From VXRN01 sp963664365 (GTDB taxonomy: Bacteria > Chloroflexota > Dehalococcoidia > Lucifugimonadales > UBA1123): a DNA stretch of 64,000 nucleotides. The position numbers were made by a program, and so were the translations under genes. Shown here piece by piece: positions 49,538 through 58,658 of this stretch. Location of the stretch: positions 248,001-312,000 of the forward strand of contig OY761144.1 of assembly GCA_963664365.1 (NCBI GenBank), in the 5' to 3' direction. The notes under the pieces are model-generated. The model was not told the DNA's origin, searched no databases, and saw nothing but the letters and a program-made list of their open reading frames with translations. Each line of letters starts with the position of its first letter. The stretch's first letter is position 1.

Positions 49538-50857
49538 ATGAGACTGAGTACTAATCTTTGCAGATCGAAATTGGGCAAGGTCGCGCTCGCCGCTGCCGCC
49601 CTGCTCTTGTTCGTAGTTGCGTGCTCCGGCGATAGCGGCAGCCCCGCGCCAACGGCCACGACTGCCCCGGCCCCAACTTCGACGCCAATGCCTGCGCCTG
49701 AGCCGACCGCCACGACTGCCCCGGCGCCGACTTCGACGCCAATGCCGGAGCCGGAGCCTATCAGCGTAGTCTCAACGACCAACATCGTGGCTGACTGGGC
49801 CAAGAACGTCGGCGGAGACCGCGTGAATGTATTCAGTATGCTGCCGGTGGGAGCCGACCCCCACTCATATAAGCCGGGCGCCCAGGACGTCGCGAAGATC
49901 GCGGACGCCGACTTGGTGCTGAGTATCGGGCTGGGTCTTGAGGAGTCGTGGCTTCACGATCTCTTGGAAAACGCCGCCCGCGACGAATCTTCTATTGTGG
50001 AGCTAGGTGAAATCATCGAGCCCATAGAGTTTGCTTCTACTCACGCCGAGGAGGTCGAGCTTCTGGAAGGAGTCAGCCACATCGTCCACGAGGTGGAAGA
50101 GGGAGAGATCAGCCCTGAGGAGGGCTTGGAAGAGGTGAAGGAACTGGTGGAGTCCATAGAGGCCATGGAAGAGGAGGAGGGCGAGCACGCCGGCGAGGAA
50201 GAACTGCCTGAGCACATAATGGAGATAGTCGCCGAGGTGGAAGCCGGAGCTATGGCGGCCGAAGAGGCGATCGAGGAGCTTGAGCGCCTGGCCGAGGAGG
50301 GCGAAGGAGAGCACGAGGGCCATGGGCACGGTCTCCACGACCCGCACTTCTGGTTCGACCCGCTGAAGGTGAAGACGGCGGTCGAAGACATAGCCGCGCG
50401 CCTGTCGGTACTGGCCCCTGAGAGCGGAGACACCTTCAGGGCCAACGCCTCGGCGTACGGTGAACAACTCGACGATCTCCACGCCTGGACGATGGAGCAG
50501 ACCGACCTTGTGCCGAACGATCGCAAGCTGCTGGTAACTTCCCACGACAGCCTCGGCTACTTCGCGAGTCTGTACGGGTTCGAGGTTGTGGGCGTCGTTC
50601 TTGGCGTCGGCACGGAGGTTGAGCCTTCCGCCAAGGACCTCGCTGAACTGATTCACGAGGTCGAAGAGTACGGCGTCCCGGCGGTGTTCGGCGAGACGAC
50701 GGTCAGCGAGCGGCTGGCCAAAGCCGTGGCGACCGAGGCCGGCGTCGAACTGGTCCGGCTCTACTCCGGCTCGCTGGGCCCTGAGGACAGCGACGCGGCG
50801 ACTTACATCGAGATGGTGCGGACGAACGTCGAGCGCATTGTCGCCGCTCTAAAGTGA
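49538..50857 (+). CDS. znuA: Zinc ABC transporter substrate-binding lipoprotein with acidic/His insertion
   Basis: The 439-residue protein begins with a lipoprotein signal (ALAAAALLLFVVAC, Cys about 29), then a Pro/Thr/Ala linker of about 45 residues. The ZnuA/TroA fold follows (VVSTTNIVADWAKNVGGDRVNVFSMLPVGADPHSY, the metal His). Residues about 165-260 are an acidic insertion (EVEEGEISPEEGLEEV ... EEEEGEHAGEEELPEH) ending EGHGHGLHDPHFWFDP. The usual ZnuA His-rich loop is much shorter. It captures zinc and passes it to ZnuBC. GGGAG lies about 13 nt upstream of ATG 49538. Confidence 0.93.
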   Translation: MRLSTNLCRSKLGKVALAAAALLLFVVACSGDSGSPAPTATTAPAPTSTPMPAPEPTATTAPAPTSTPMPEPEPISVVSTTNIVADWAKNVGGDRVNVFSMLPVGADPHSYKPGAQDVAKIADADLVLSIGLGLEESWLHDLLENAARDESSIVELGEIIEPIEFASTHAEEVELLEGVSHIVHEVEEGEISPEEGLEEVKELVESIEAMEEEEGEHAGEEELPEHIMEIVAEVEAGAMAAEEAIEELERLAEEGEGEHEGHGHGLHDPHFWFDPLKVKTAVEDIAARLSVLAPESGDTFRANASAYGEQLDDLHAWTMEQTDLVPNDRKLLVTSHDSLGYFASLYGFEVVGVVLGVGTEVEPSAKDLAELIHEVEEYGVPAVFGETTVSERLAKAVATEAGVELVRLYSGSLGPEDSDAATYIEMVRTNVERIVAALK

Positions 50858-50877
50858 CGGACACGCCGGCCGCCAAA

Positions 50878-50946
50878 ATCCACCACCTAACCGCGGATGC
50901 GCGTAGGGGCGGTTCGTGAACCGCCCGCGCCCGCTAGGCGGTGGAT
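50878..50946 (+). repeat. Nested palindrome between znuA and znuC
   Basis: An inner GGGCGGTTC-GT-GAACCGCCC (50907-50926) lies inside outer arms ATCCACC / GGTGGAT. The inner palindrome is a widespread repeat type. It may affect mRNA stability or reduce read-through from znuA to znuCB. Confidence 0.6.
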
Positions 50947-50993
50947 CTGGGCAGTGCTACCTTGTTGCCCGGATGTAGTATGATGCGACATGT

Positions 50994-51794
50994 ATGGCAA
51001 ACAGAAGGGGAAATGAACGAGTGGCAACCAACTCCGAACCGGGCATAACCGTCGAAGACATGAGCGTCGAGCGCGGCGGTCACGTGGCCCTGACCGGCAT
51101 CACCTTCGACGTAGGCCCCGGCGCCCTGATGGGCATTCTCGGTCCGAACGGAGCGGGCAAGAGCACGCTGTTCGATGCCATTGCCGGCCTGCTGCCGGTC
51201 GCTCGCGGCAGTCTGACCGTGCGCGGCGTGGAGCGCAGCGGCGCGATGGCATACGTGCCCCAGCGCGACAACATCAACTGGCGCTTCCCGGCCACCATTC
51301 ACGACGTGGTGATGATGGGACGCGGCAGCAACATCAGTTGGTTCGGACGCCCGAGTAAGCTGGACAAGAATATGGTCCGCGAATGTCTGGAGCGGGTCAA
51401 CCTGTGGGAGATGCGCTCGTCCCCGGTTACGGAACTGTCCGGCGGCCAGCGGCAGAGGGTGTTCATAGCCCGCGCGCTGGCCCAGGAGGCCAGCATACTC
51501 CTGATGGACGAGGCGTTCAGCGGCGTGGACGTCGGCGCGCAGGAGGGGATCGTGGAGGTATTGCAGTCGCTGCGGGACGAGGGGAGGATTGTCATCATAT
51601 CCACCCACGATCTGACCAATATCGCCGAGCGCTTCGATAAGATTCTGTGCATCAACCATCACATGTGCGCGTACGGGCCGCCGGACGAGGCATTCACGCC
51701 CGAGGTTCTGGAGGAGTTGTACGGATCGCACGGCCTGGAGTTCTCCCACCATCATACCGACCCCCACGACCATGACGAAGGGCACACACACTAA
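50994..51794 (+). CDS. znuC: Zinc ABC transporter ATPase with His-rich tail
   Basis: The 266-residue ATPase has Walker A GPNGAGKST, signature LSGGQRQRVFIARAL, Walker B ILLMDEAFSGVD, and STHDLTNIAERFDKIL. The last 15 residues (HHHTDPHDHDEGHTH) are His-rich, unusual for an ATPase and perhaps a zinc buffer or sensor. It drives ZnuB-mediated import. ATG 50994 or GTG 51021 (GGGGAA site before it) could be the start. The stop overlaps the znuB start by one base. A nested palindrome separates it from znuA. Confidence 0.93.
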   Translation: MANRRGNERVATNSEPGITVEDMSVERGGHVALTGITFDVGPGALMGILGPNGAGKSTLFDAIAGLLPVARGSLTVRGVERSGAMAYVPQRDNINWRFPATIHDVVMMGRGSNISWFGRPSKLDKNMVRECLERVNLWEMRSSPVTELSGGQRQRVFIARALAQEASILLMDEAFSGVDVGAQEGIVEVLQSLRDEGRIVIISTHDLTNIAERFDKILCINHHMCAYGPPDEAFTPEVLEELYGSHGLEFSHHHTDPHDHDEGHTH

Positions 51795-52642
51795 TGGGCG
51801 ACCTCGCAGGTTTCTTTATAGATCCGTTCCAGCACGGCTTCATGAAGCGGGCGCTGATCGTATCGGTGCTCGTGGGGGTGATGTGCCCGGTGATCGGATC
51901 TTATGTGGTCGCGCGCGGTCGGGCCTTCATGGGAGACGCGCTCGCCCACTCCGTGCTTCCCGGCATGGGTGTCGGGCTGCTCGTGACGGGCAGCGCGCTC
52001 ATTGCCGCCGTGCCGTTCGGCGTCGCTATCGCGCTTCTGATGGGATACATCAGCAGGCGCACCGGCAGCAGCGAGGACACGTCTATCGGGATAGTCTTCG
52101 CGGGAATGTTCGCGCTCGGCCTCGTGATGCTCTCCAGTCCCGTTTACATCGACACATTCCTTGATCTTCGAAACACGCAGGCGCCCAACATCGAGGACCT
52201 TCTCATCGGGGAAATCCTGGGCGTCAATACCGGCGAAGTTTACATGTCGCTCGGGCTGGCCGCGCTGGTGATAGTCGGACTGTACGTCTTGCACCGTCAA
52301 CTCGTGTACACCACCTTCGACCCCGTGGGCGCGGAGGTAGTCGGCATCAAGACGCGCGTGGTGGAATATGTTCTGCTCGCCCTGCTCGCCCTGGTCATCG
52401 TCATCAGCATTCAGGCAGCCGGAATCGTCCTGGTGATGGCGATGCTCATCACCCCCGCCGCGACCGGATTCCTGCTCGCCAAGAGATTCGTGGGCGTCAT
52501 GATCATAGGCGCGCTGATAGGGGTGGCGTCGGCGGTGGTCGGCATGTACCTCTCCTACCATGCCAACATGCCCACAGGCCCGGTTATGGCGCTGGTGGCG
52601 ACCGTACTGTTCGGAGTGGCCGCCGCGCTGAAGAGGCGCTGA
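51794..52642 (+). CDS. znuB: Zinc ABC transporter permease
   Basis: The 282-residue permease (ABC-3 family) has GRAFMGDALAHSVLPGMGVGLLVTGS, then about eight hydrophobic segments and SEDTSIGIVFAGMFALGLVML, typical of ZnuB/TroC. The ATG at 51794 overlaps the last base of the znuC stop (TAATG). It moves zinc across the inner membrane. No further gene follows for 300 bp before the next importer operon. Confidence 0.93.
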   Translation: MGDLAGFFIDPFQHGFMKRALIVSVLVGVMCPVIGSYVVARGRAFMGDALAHSVLPGMGVGLLVTGSALIAAVPFGVAIALLMGYISRRTGSSEDTSIGIVFAGMFALGLVMLSSPVYIDTFLDLRNTQAPNIEDLLIGEILGVNTGEVYMSLGLAALVIVGLYVLHRQLVYTTFDPVGAEVVGIKTRVVEYVLLALLALVIVISIQAAGIVLVMAMLITPAATGFLLAKRFVGVMIIGALIGVASAVVGMYLSYHANMPTGPVMALVATVLFGVAAALKRR

Positions 52643-52720
52643 CAGACACACCCGCCAAAGACTAAGAAACAATCACTGCCCACCATCCACTCACGCCCAA
52701 AATCCTGTCCATCCCACAAT

Positions 52721-52750
52721 CCCCAAAATCCTGCTTCAGACATCCCCTTA
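52721..52750 (+). repeat. Dispersed repeat upstream of the second importer operon
   Basis: CCCCAAAATCCTGCTTCAGAC, as at 28548 and 40035. It marks the start of the homology between the upstream regions of the two importer operons. Confidence 0.7.
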
Positions 52751-52797
52751 CGCCTCACCCATTATCCATGACTATTTCCCCCTCGATATCTCAACGC

Positions 52798-52824
52798 TTG
52801 ACGGGGGGGAGAAAGTGGTATAAC
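52798..52824 (+). promoter_or_regulatory. Promoter of the second peptide-importer operon
   Basis: TTGACG (52798-52803) and TATAAC (52819-52824) are separated by 15 bp; the same boxes in the paralogous operon at 28609 have 17 bp. The spacer change would weaken or alter this promoter. Confidence 0.5.
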
Positions 52825-52946
52825 TCTCACATCCCGTCACGGGGACAGGTTCCGCGCCATTGCGGACCGTTTCGACATAGGGCGTCTTGTGTGGGCGCCC
52901 AGAACGTAGGGGCGACCCTTGTGGACGCCCAGAAGGAGGCATCGTC

Positions 52947-55076
52947 ATGCTTACATCTAATTCACTTCGTTGGCTGGTCGTAGTTGCAGGAGCCATAATG
53001 CTGTTGGCGGTCGCCGCGGCTTGCGCCGGAGAGACCGTCGAGGTCCCCGGCGAGACCGTGGTGGTCGAGAAAGTTGTAACTGAGACCGTTGAGGTGCCCG
53101 GCGAGACCGTCGTGGTCGAGAAAGAGGTTATCAAGACCGTCGAGGTCCCAGGTGAGACCGTCACTAAAGAGGTCGTCAAGGAGGTGATGGTACCGGGCGA
53201 GACCGTCGTGGTGAAGGAAGAGGTCGTCAAGACCGTCGAGGTACCCGGGCAGACCGTCGTCAAAGAGGTCGTCAAAACCGTCGAGGTCCCCGGCGAGACC
53301 GTGGTTGTGGAGAAAGAGGTCGTCAAGACCGTTGAGGTCCCCGGCCAGACCGTGGTGGTGGAGAAAGAGGTCGTGAAAGAGGTGCGGCAGGGATATGTGA
53401 CCGACCCCGCCACCGGCAGAGCGGTGTCCGCGCCACAGTATGGCGGGACATTAAACCTAGCCGCTATCATCGCCTGGGACCGTGAGCATGCTGACCCGAT
53501 GACCGAAACCGGTGCGTACCGCCTTCTTAGACCGATAAACCAGGACTTGGGCCGGGGCGACTGGGCGATAGATAGGGACGTATTGAGCTATAGCTTTGTC
53601 GAGCCGGCCGCAGATCAAATGGTAGGGGCTCTGGCGGAAAGCTGGGATATTTCCCCGGACGGCCTCACCTATACCTTCCACATCCGCAAGGGTGTTCGCT
53701 TCCAAGATAAGCCACCGGTGAACGGTCGGGAGATGACTGCCAACGATATCCTATTTGGCTGGCAACGTTATTTGGGACTGGGAGAATTTACCGAGGATGG
53801 GCCAACCCAGTTCATTGGCCAAATGGCCCGACCACTGGAATCGATAGCGGCCCCCGACAAATATACGTTTGTTGTTAAGGTAAAGCAGCCAGAGCTCGAA
53901 ATGCTGGCCACTCTCCTCAAACCCCACCCCAATCCTTACCTCCATCCACTCGCCCCCGAGGTGCTCAAGGAATTCGACGACCTTCAGGAGCAGGAGAGTC
54001 ACATCGGCACCGGGGCCTTTATGTGGACTGACTGGGCCAGAGGCACCTCACTGACCTATATCAAGCATCCTGACTACTATGGCTACGATGATAAGTACCC
54101 GGAGAACCGCCTGCCCTATGTTGACGGCTTCAAGGTCCTGTTTATAGAAGAACTGGAAACACGTATGGCGGCGATGCGTACGGGTAAGATTGATATGATT
54201 GATAGCGGGTTTAGCTCTTTCAATTTTTGGACTATGGAGGTGGCAGAGGGCCTCCAGAAGACCAACCCCGACGTCGAGGTGTGGCCGGCCGTGATTCGGA
54301 GTAACTTCGCTCTTGCTGTAAACACGCAAAAGCCGCCCTTTGACGACATCAGTGTGCGCAGGGCAATGCAGATGGCGCTGGACCTTCCGACAATTGTCGC
54401 TACCTACTTTAAGGGTTATGCAGATGCGACACCTCAGGGGATTACTGGGGCTAATAACATAGGGTATATGGTCCCATTTGAGGAGTGGCCCGAAGAGATC
54501 AAGAGATACTACACCTATGACCCGGAAGGGGCAGAAGCGTTGCTTGATGAGGCTGGGTATCCGCGCGGCGCCGACGGCATTAGATTGAAGACCAAATTAA
54601 CCAATAACACAAAAATGACTGACTATATGCTAATCGCCATCGAATACTGGAAGGCGATTGGTGTTGATGTAGAAGGTGTGGGAACGGCAACATATGCGGA
54701 ATATAGAAAACCACGAGACGACCGTACTTATGAAGGAATGATCAGGTATCATTCTGGCTTCCAGGGGAATCGCAACGCGGTAAAGGAGAATTACTACTCG
54801 ACCAGCATAAACCCATCTAACGTCCAGGACCCGGTTCTTGACGCCATGGTTGACGCCATGAATGCCGCTACCACCTATGAGGAGCTGAGGAAGCTGACTA
54901 GAGAGGCAGATATGTACGGGATAGAGCAGCACTGGACTATATGGGGTCCTATGGCAATGAGTGCTAATGTGAACCAGCCGTGGATCATAGGTTTCAACGG
55001 TGAAGACTCTTATCAAATCGGTGTCTACGCCCGCATCTGGATAGACCATGAGCTGGCGGCAGCAATGGGTCGTTAG
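52947..55076 (+). CDS. Peptide-type ABC transporter substrate-binding lipoprotein with VPGET-repeat stalk (2)
   Basis: The start ATG 52947 (MLTSNSLRWLVVVAGAIMLLAVAAAC) has GGAGG 7 nt upstream; the frame runs up to 52887. A lipobox with Cys 26 is followed by about 120 residues of seven VPGET/VPGQT units alternating with VVVEKEVVKT strands. The SBP_bac_5 domain then begins (GYVTDPATGRAVSAPQYGGTLNL), with FHIRKGVRFQDKPPVNGREMTANDILFGWQRYL. It is a paralogue of the protein at 28775, differing most in the ligand-binding domain, so the two importers probably bind different ligands. Confidence 0.9.
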   Translation: MLTSNSLRWLVVVAGAIMLLAVAAACAGETVEVPGETVVVEKVVTETVEVPGETVVVEKEVIKTVEVPGETVTKEVVKEVMVPGETVVVKEEVVKTVEVPGQTVVKEVVKTVEVPGETVVVEKEVVKTVEVPGQTVVVEKEVVKEVRQGYVTDPATGRAVSAPQYGGTLNLAAIIAWDREHADPMTETGAYRLLRPINQDLGRGDWAIDRDVLSYSFVEPAADQMVGALAESWDISPDGLTYTFHIRKGVRFQDKPPVNGREMTANDILFGWQRYLGLGEFTEDGPTQFIGQMARPLESIAAPDKYTFVVKVKQPELEMLATLLKPHPNPYLHPLAPEVLKEFDDLQEQESHIGTGAFMWTDWARGTSLTYIKHPDYYGYDDKYPENRLPYVDGFKVLFIEELETRMAAMRTGKIDMIDSGFSSFNFWTMEVAEGLQKTNPDVEVWPAVIRSNFALAVNTQKPPFDDISVRRAMQMALDLPTIVATYFKGYADATPQGITGANNIGYMVPFEEWPEEIKRYYTYDPEGAEALLDEAGYPRGADGIRLKTKLTNNTKMTDYMLIAIEYWKAIGVDVEGVGTATYAEYRKPRDDRTYEGMIRYHSGFQGNRNAVKENYYSTSINPSNVQDPVLDAMVDAMNAATTYEELRKLTREADMYGIEQHWTIWGPMAMSANVNQPWIIGFNGEDSYQIGVYARIWIDHELAAAMGR

Positions 55077-55111
55077 GGGTTTCACCCCTTGTGGCTGATT
55101 TCAGGGAAAAA

Positions 55112-55143
55112 GGGAGCCGGGAGGCTTGGGCCTCCCGGCTCCC
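55112..55143 (+). terminator. Intercistronic hairpin between SBP2 and dppB
   Basis: A perfect 13-bp stem GGGAGCCGGGAGG / CCTCCCGGCTCCC with a 6-nt loop, 36 bp after the SBP2 stop. The equivalent of 31036-31067. No T-run, so it may serve as a partial terminator or 3' mRNA stabiliser. Confidence 0.65.
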
Positions 55144-55169
55144 ATACTCATTGAATAGTGAGAGGGGGC

Positions 55170-55400
55170 CTTTCTCACTGTCATTGCGAGGCTTGTCCTG
55201 AACCGAAGCTCCGAGTGCAGCGAAGAGGCAGTGAAGGAACTTGACGAAGCCCCGATAGTCTACTGTCCCAGAAGTGCGCTTAACAAACAGCGGCCCTTCG
55301 ACGGGCTCAGGGCGAACGGAGTGTTGGATTTTCCCGTTCACGGGGTGTTGGATTTTCCCGTTCGTGGTGAGCCTGTCGAACCACAGGCCCACTCCAGAAC
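55170..55400 (+). repeat. Mosaic of dispersed repeats between SBP2 and dppB
   Basis: This region holds TGTCATTGCGAGG-type and CCCTTCGACGGGCTCAGGGCGAACGG-type repeats, a 24-bp tandem duplication (TGTTGGATTTTCCCGTTC twice), and GTGAGCCTGTCGAACCAC. These are common non-coding palindromic repeats. No gene is present between 55077 and 55508, and the first operon has none of this here. Confidence 0.7.
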
Positions 55401-55508
55401 ACGATGCGATTTATGCAACGGACTTCCGAGTCGGGACAATAGAATCGGGGCTCGCAATGACGAAAGAGCGACGGCAATGACGGGGGAAATCGTAATGAGG
55501 TGTGTCAC

Positions 55509-56492
55509 ATGAGAGCCTATCTCATCAGGCGGTTATTGCTGATAATCCCCACCTTGTTTATACTGACCATCCTGGTCTTTCTCTCGGTCCGCTTCCTCCC
55601 GGGCGATATAATTGACGCGCTGGTGCGTGACTTGGAATACTTGGGTGCGTTTGATTTTGACCAGTATCAGGCGATTGAGGATAACCGTGAAGCTCTTGAG
55701 CATTTTCTGGGAATAGACGTGCCTGTCTACGTGCAGTATGGACGCTGGATAGGAGGTATTTTCCTGCACGGCACCCTTGGCACATCACTGATGGGCGGTT
55801 TGGCGATAGAGGAGCAGATATTAATGAAATTGCCAGTAACCATTGAGCTTGGTGTCCTGGCAATCGTAATCGGGCTCCTGATAGCGCTGCCAGTCGGCAT
55901 CTACTCGGCGATTCGCCAGGATACGGCCGCCGACTACGCGGGGCGCACCGTTGCCGTCATCGGCATGTCAGTTCCTAACTTCTGGCTGGCCCTGATGGTC
56001 ATGATCTACCCGGCAATCTGGTGGGGCTGGTCGCCATCAATGGAGTATATCCCTTTCGTGGAAGACCCGCTGGGGAATCTGAGGATGTTCATCATTCCCA
56101 GCCTGATTCTGGGGACGGGCATGTCTGCAGGCATAATGCGGTTGACGCGCACCTTGATGCTGGAGGTGCTCAGGCAGGACTATATCAGGACGGCCTGGTC
56201 CAAGGGTCTCAATGAGAGGATAGTCGTTCTGAGACACGCCCTCAAAAATACACTCATCCCGCTGGTTACCGCAGTAGGCGGGATGTTGCCTATGCTGGTA
56301 GGTGGCTCCGTTATCATCGAGAACATATTCAACCTGCCGGGGCTGGGTCGTCTCGCGCTGCATGCACTCGAAGACAGAGACTACCCGGTGATCTCCGGAG
56401 TAAACCTGGTTTTCGCCACCCTAGTTATGCTTAGCATCCTAATGATCGACATCTCCTACGCCTGGCTTGACCCCAGGGTGCGGTATAAATAA
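55509..56492 (+). CDS. dppB: Peptide ABC transporter permease, DppB-like (2)
   Basis: The 327-residue permease starts MRAYLIRRLLLIIPTLFILTILVFLSVRFLPGD at ATG 55509, with GAGGTG upstream; the frame begins at 55500. The EAA loop DYIRTAWSKGLNERIVVLRHALKNTL lies at about 235-260. It is a paralogue of the dppB at 31148, differing most in the periplasmic loop (residues 40-90), where an insertion of different sequence appears. It pairs with the downstream dppC, 18 bp away. Confidence 0.93.
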   Translation: MRAYLIRRLLLIIPTLFILTILVFLSVRFLPGDIIDALVRDLEYLGAFDFDQYQAIEDNREALEHFLGIDVPVYVQYGRWIGGIFLHGTLGTSLMGGLAIEEQILMKLPVTIELGVLAIVIGLLIALPVGIYSAIRQDTAADYAGRTVAVIGMSVPNFWLALMVMIYPAIWWGWSPSMEYIPFVEDPLGNLRMFIIPSLILGTGMSAGIMRLTRTLMLEVLRQDYIRTAWSKGLNERIVVLRHALKNTLIPLVTAVGGMLPMLVGGSVIIENIFNLPGLGRLALHALEDRDYPVISGVNLVFATLVMLSILMIDISYAWLDPRVRYK

Positions 56493-56510
56493 AGGGGAGA
56501 AATCGGGAAC

Positions 56511-57413
56511 ATGAATCAAACCACAGTGCCCCCTTCGGTAGTAATCGGGCCTAAAAGGCGTAGCCGGCTGGCAGAATTCTTTATCAGGCTGGTCAGAGAG
56601 AAACCGCTGGGTACTGTGAGCGGGATTATCATATTGATCTTGATTTTTGTTGCTATCTTTGCCGATGTTGTGGCTCCCTATGATTATAGTGAAATACACC
56701 TGGTAGACATACTGAAGGGCCCATCAGCCAAGTATCTGCTGGGGAACGACCAGTTGGGGCGAGACACCTTGAGCCGCCTTATCCAGGGGGCTCGTATTTC
56801 GATACTTATCGGTCTGACCGTGACCACTATTGATGTTGTGATCAGTACCCTGATAGGCGGCATTTCAGGATTCTTTGGTGGTAAATTTGACCTGCTTGTG
56901 CAGAGATGGTGCGATGCCTGGACGACTTTCCCGGGACTGCTCCTGTTGTTAACCATAATGTCCATAGTGGGGAGGGGTTTGCCACAGATAATACTGGTCC
57001 TGGGGATATCAGGAGGCATCGGCGGCAGTAGATTAATCCGAAGCGCCGTTATCGCTATTAAGGAGAGTGACTACTTTCTGGCGGCGCAGGCGATTGGCAG
57101 CCCAAGATTGAGAACATTTTTCCGACACGTCCTGCCCAATATCATGCCTGTCATAATCGTTGCATTCAGCATAAGCATAGGGGGCGTAATCCTGACTTTG
57201 GCTTCTCTGAGCTTCCTCGGATACGGTCTGCCCCCCGAGATTCCTGACTGGGGTGGTATGCTCAGCGTGGAAGGGCGTCAGCACATGGAGAAGGCGCCAC
57301 GGCTGGCTCTCTTGCCTGGTCTTGCCCTGACTATTACCATTTACAGTCTAAACATGTTCGGCGACGCGGTGAGGGACCTGCTCGACCCCAGGCTCAGGGG
57401 CAGCGAATCGTAG
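56511..57413 (+). CDS. dppC: Peptide ABC transporter permease, DppC-like (2)
   Basis: The 300-residue permease has PSVVIGPKRRSRLAEFFIRLVREKPLGTVSGIII, LGNDQLGRDTLSRLIQGARIS, and the EAA loop ESDYFLAAQAIGSPRLRTFFRHVLPNIMP. It ends DAVRDLLDPRLRGSES as in the paralogue at 32165. No ATPase genes follow. The stop is 32 bp from the convergent CaiB gene. A dead copy of this very junction occurs at 26879-27368. Confidence 0.93.
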   Translation: MNQTTVPPSVVIGPKRRSRLAEFFIRLVREKPLGTVSGIIILILIFVAIFADVVAPYDYSEIHLVDILKGPSAKYLLGNDQLGRDTLSRLIQGARISILIGLTVTTIDVVISTLIGGISGFFGGKFDLLVQRWCDAWTTFPGLLLLLTIMSIVGRGLPQIILVLGISGGIGGSRLIRSAVIAIKESDYFLAAQAIGSPRLRTFFRHVLPNIMPVIIVAFSISIGGVILTLASLSFLGYGLPPEIPDWGGMLSVEGRQHMEKAPRLALLPGLALTITIYSLNMFGDAVRDLLDPRLRGSES

Positions 57414-57445
57414 GGGCCGACCCCAAATAGACCCACCCCACAGAG

Positions 57446-58639
57446 TCATGACACCGCGCCCGACTCCCGCAGACCCGCTATCTGCTCTGACGAATACCCC
57501 AGCCCAGCCAGCGCCTCGTCTGTGTGCTGCCCTACGGTAGCCCCAAGTGAGCGCACAGACCCTGGAGTGTCAGACAGCTTCGGCCCGATGCCAACTTGCT
57601 TGACCGTCTCCCCGTCCACCGTACCGGCCTCCACCACCATCTTGCGATGCAGGTTCTGCGGGTCCCTTACCACCTCGTCGAGCGTCGATACCTTGGCCAC
57701 AGCGATGTTGTCGATCCCCGACAGCAACTCCCACCACTCATCGCGGTCCCTGGTCAGGAAGATCGACCTCAGCTCCCGTTTCACCTCCTCCATCCTCTCC
57801 GCGTCGAACTGCCCCGCGAACAGGTCTTCGCGTCCCAGCGCTGAGCACAGCGCCTGCCAGAACCACGGCTCGATGCAGCCGATGCTCAGGTAACGCCCAT
57901 CCTTGCACTCATATACGTTGTAGTACGATGCGCCGCCGTTCAGACCCATCACTCCGCGTTCTGGAACGGCGCCGCTGGAGAAGTAGTCGGACATCAGCGA
58001 GGCGAGCATGTAGGCGACGCCGTCCGACATCGCCACGTCCACGTACTGGCCGCGCCCCGTGTGACCCCTGGCCAGGACCGCAGCCAGGATCGCAGTCGCC
58101 GCGTGAAATCCGCCCCCAGCGTAGTCCGCGACAATGTTGTACGGAATGACCGGCGGGCCGCCCTCCGAGCCGATGACCCCAAGCGCGCCGCCCACCGAGA
58201 TGTAGTTGATGTCGTGCCCGACCAACCCGACGTAGGGGCCGTCCTGTCCGTATCCCGAGAGCGAGCAGTACACCAGCCTCGAATTCAGCGCGCTGAGCGT
58301 GTCGTAGTCGCATCCCAGCCTCTTGACCACACCCGGCCTGAACCCCTCGACGAACACGTCCGCATCCTTCACGAGGCCATGCAGAACTTGCTGTGCCTCC
58401 GGAGACTTCAGGTTCAGCGCGATACTGCGCTTGTTGCGATTGAGCGCGTTGAACGCCGCCCTCCGTCGCGCCTCGGTCTCATCCACGACGCCTCCCCTCG
58501 CCTGCGCCATCCTCCCGCCGCCCGGCTCCTCGACTCTCAACACGTCTGCCCCCAGGTCTCCCAGCGCCATCGTGCAGAACGGACCCGGAGCCATCCGTGA
58601 CAGATCGATTACCTTGATTCCATTCAGCGCCGTCGCCAT
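57446..58639 (-). CDS. CaiB/BaiF CoA-transferase family protein
   Basis: ATG 58639 (MATALNGIKVIDLSRMAPGPFCTMALGDLGADVLRVEEPGGG) has GGAGGG 8 nt upstream; the frame reaches 58687. The 397-residue protein has the N-terminal Rossmann-like part and NKRSIALNLKSPE, GFRPGVVKRLG, and GRGQYVDVAMSDGVAYM, whose Asp (SDG) fits the catalytic Asp of this family. It would transfer CoA between acids. It lies 19 bp after the double-domain CaiB gene and is probably in one operon with it. Confidence 0.9.
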   Translation of the reverse strand: MATALNGIKVIDLSRMAPGPFCTMALGDLGADVLRVEEPGGGRMAQARGGVVDETEARRRAAFNALNRNKRSIALNLKSPEAQQVLHGLVKDADVFVEGFRPGVVKRLGCDYDTLSALNSRLVYCSLSGYGQDGPYVGLVGHDINYISVGGALGVIGSEGGPPVIPYNIVADYAGGGFHAATAILAAVLARGHTGRGQYVDVAMSDGVAYMLASLMSDYFSSGAVPERGVMGLNGGASYYNVYECKDGRYLSIGCIEPWFWQALCSALGREDLFAGQFDAERMEEVKRELRSIFLTRDRDEWWELLSGIDNIAVAKVSTLDEVVRDPQNLHRKMVVEAGTVDGETVKQVGIGPKLSDTPGSVRSLGATVGQHTDEALAGLGYSSEQIAGLRESGAVS

Positions 58640-58658
58640 GTGATTACCCTCCAACCGG

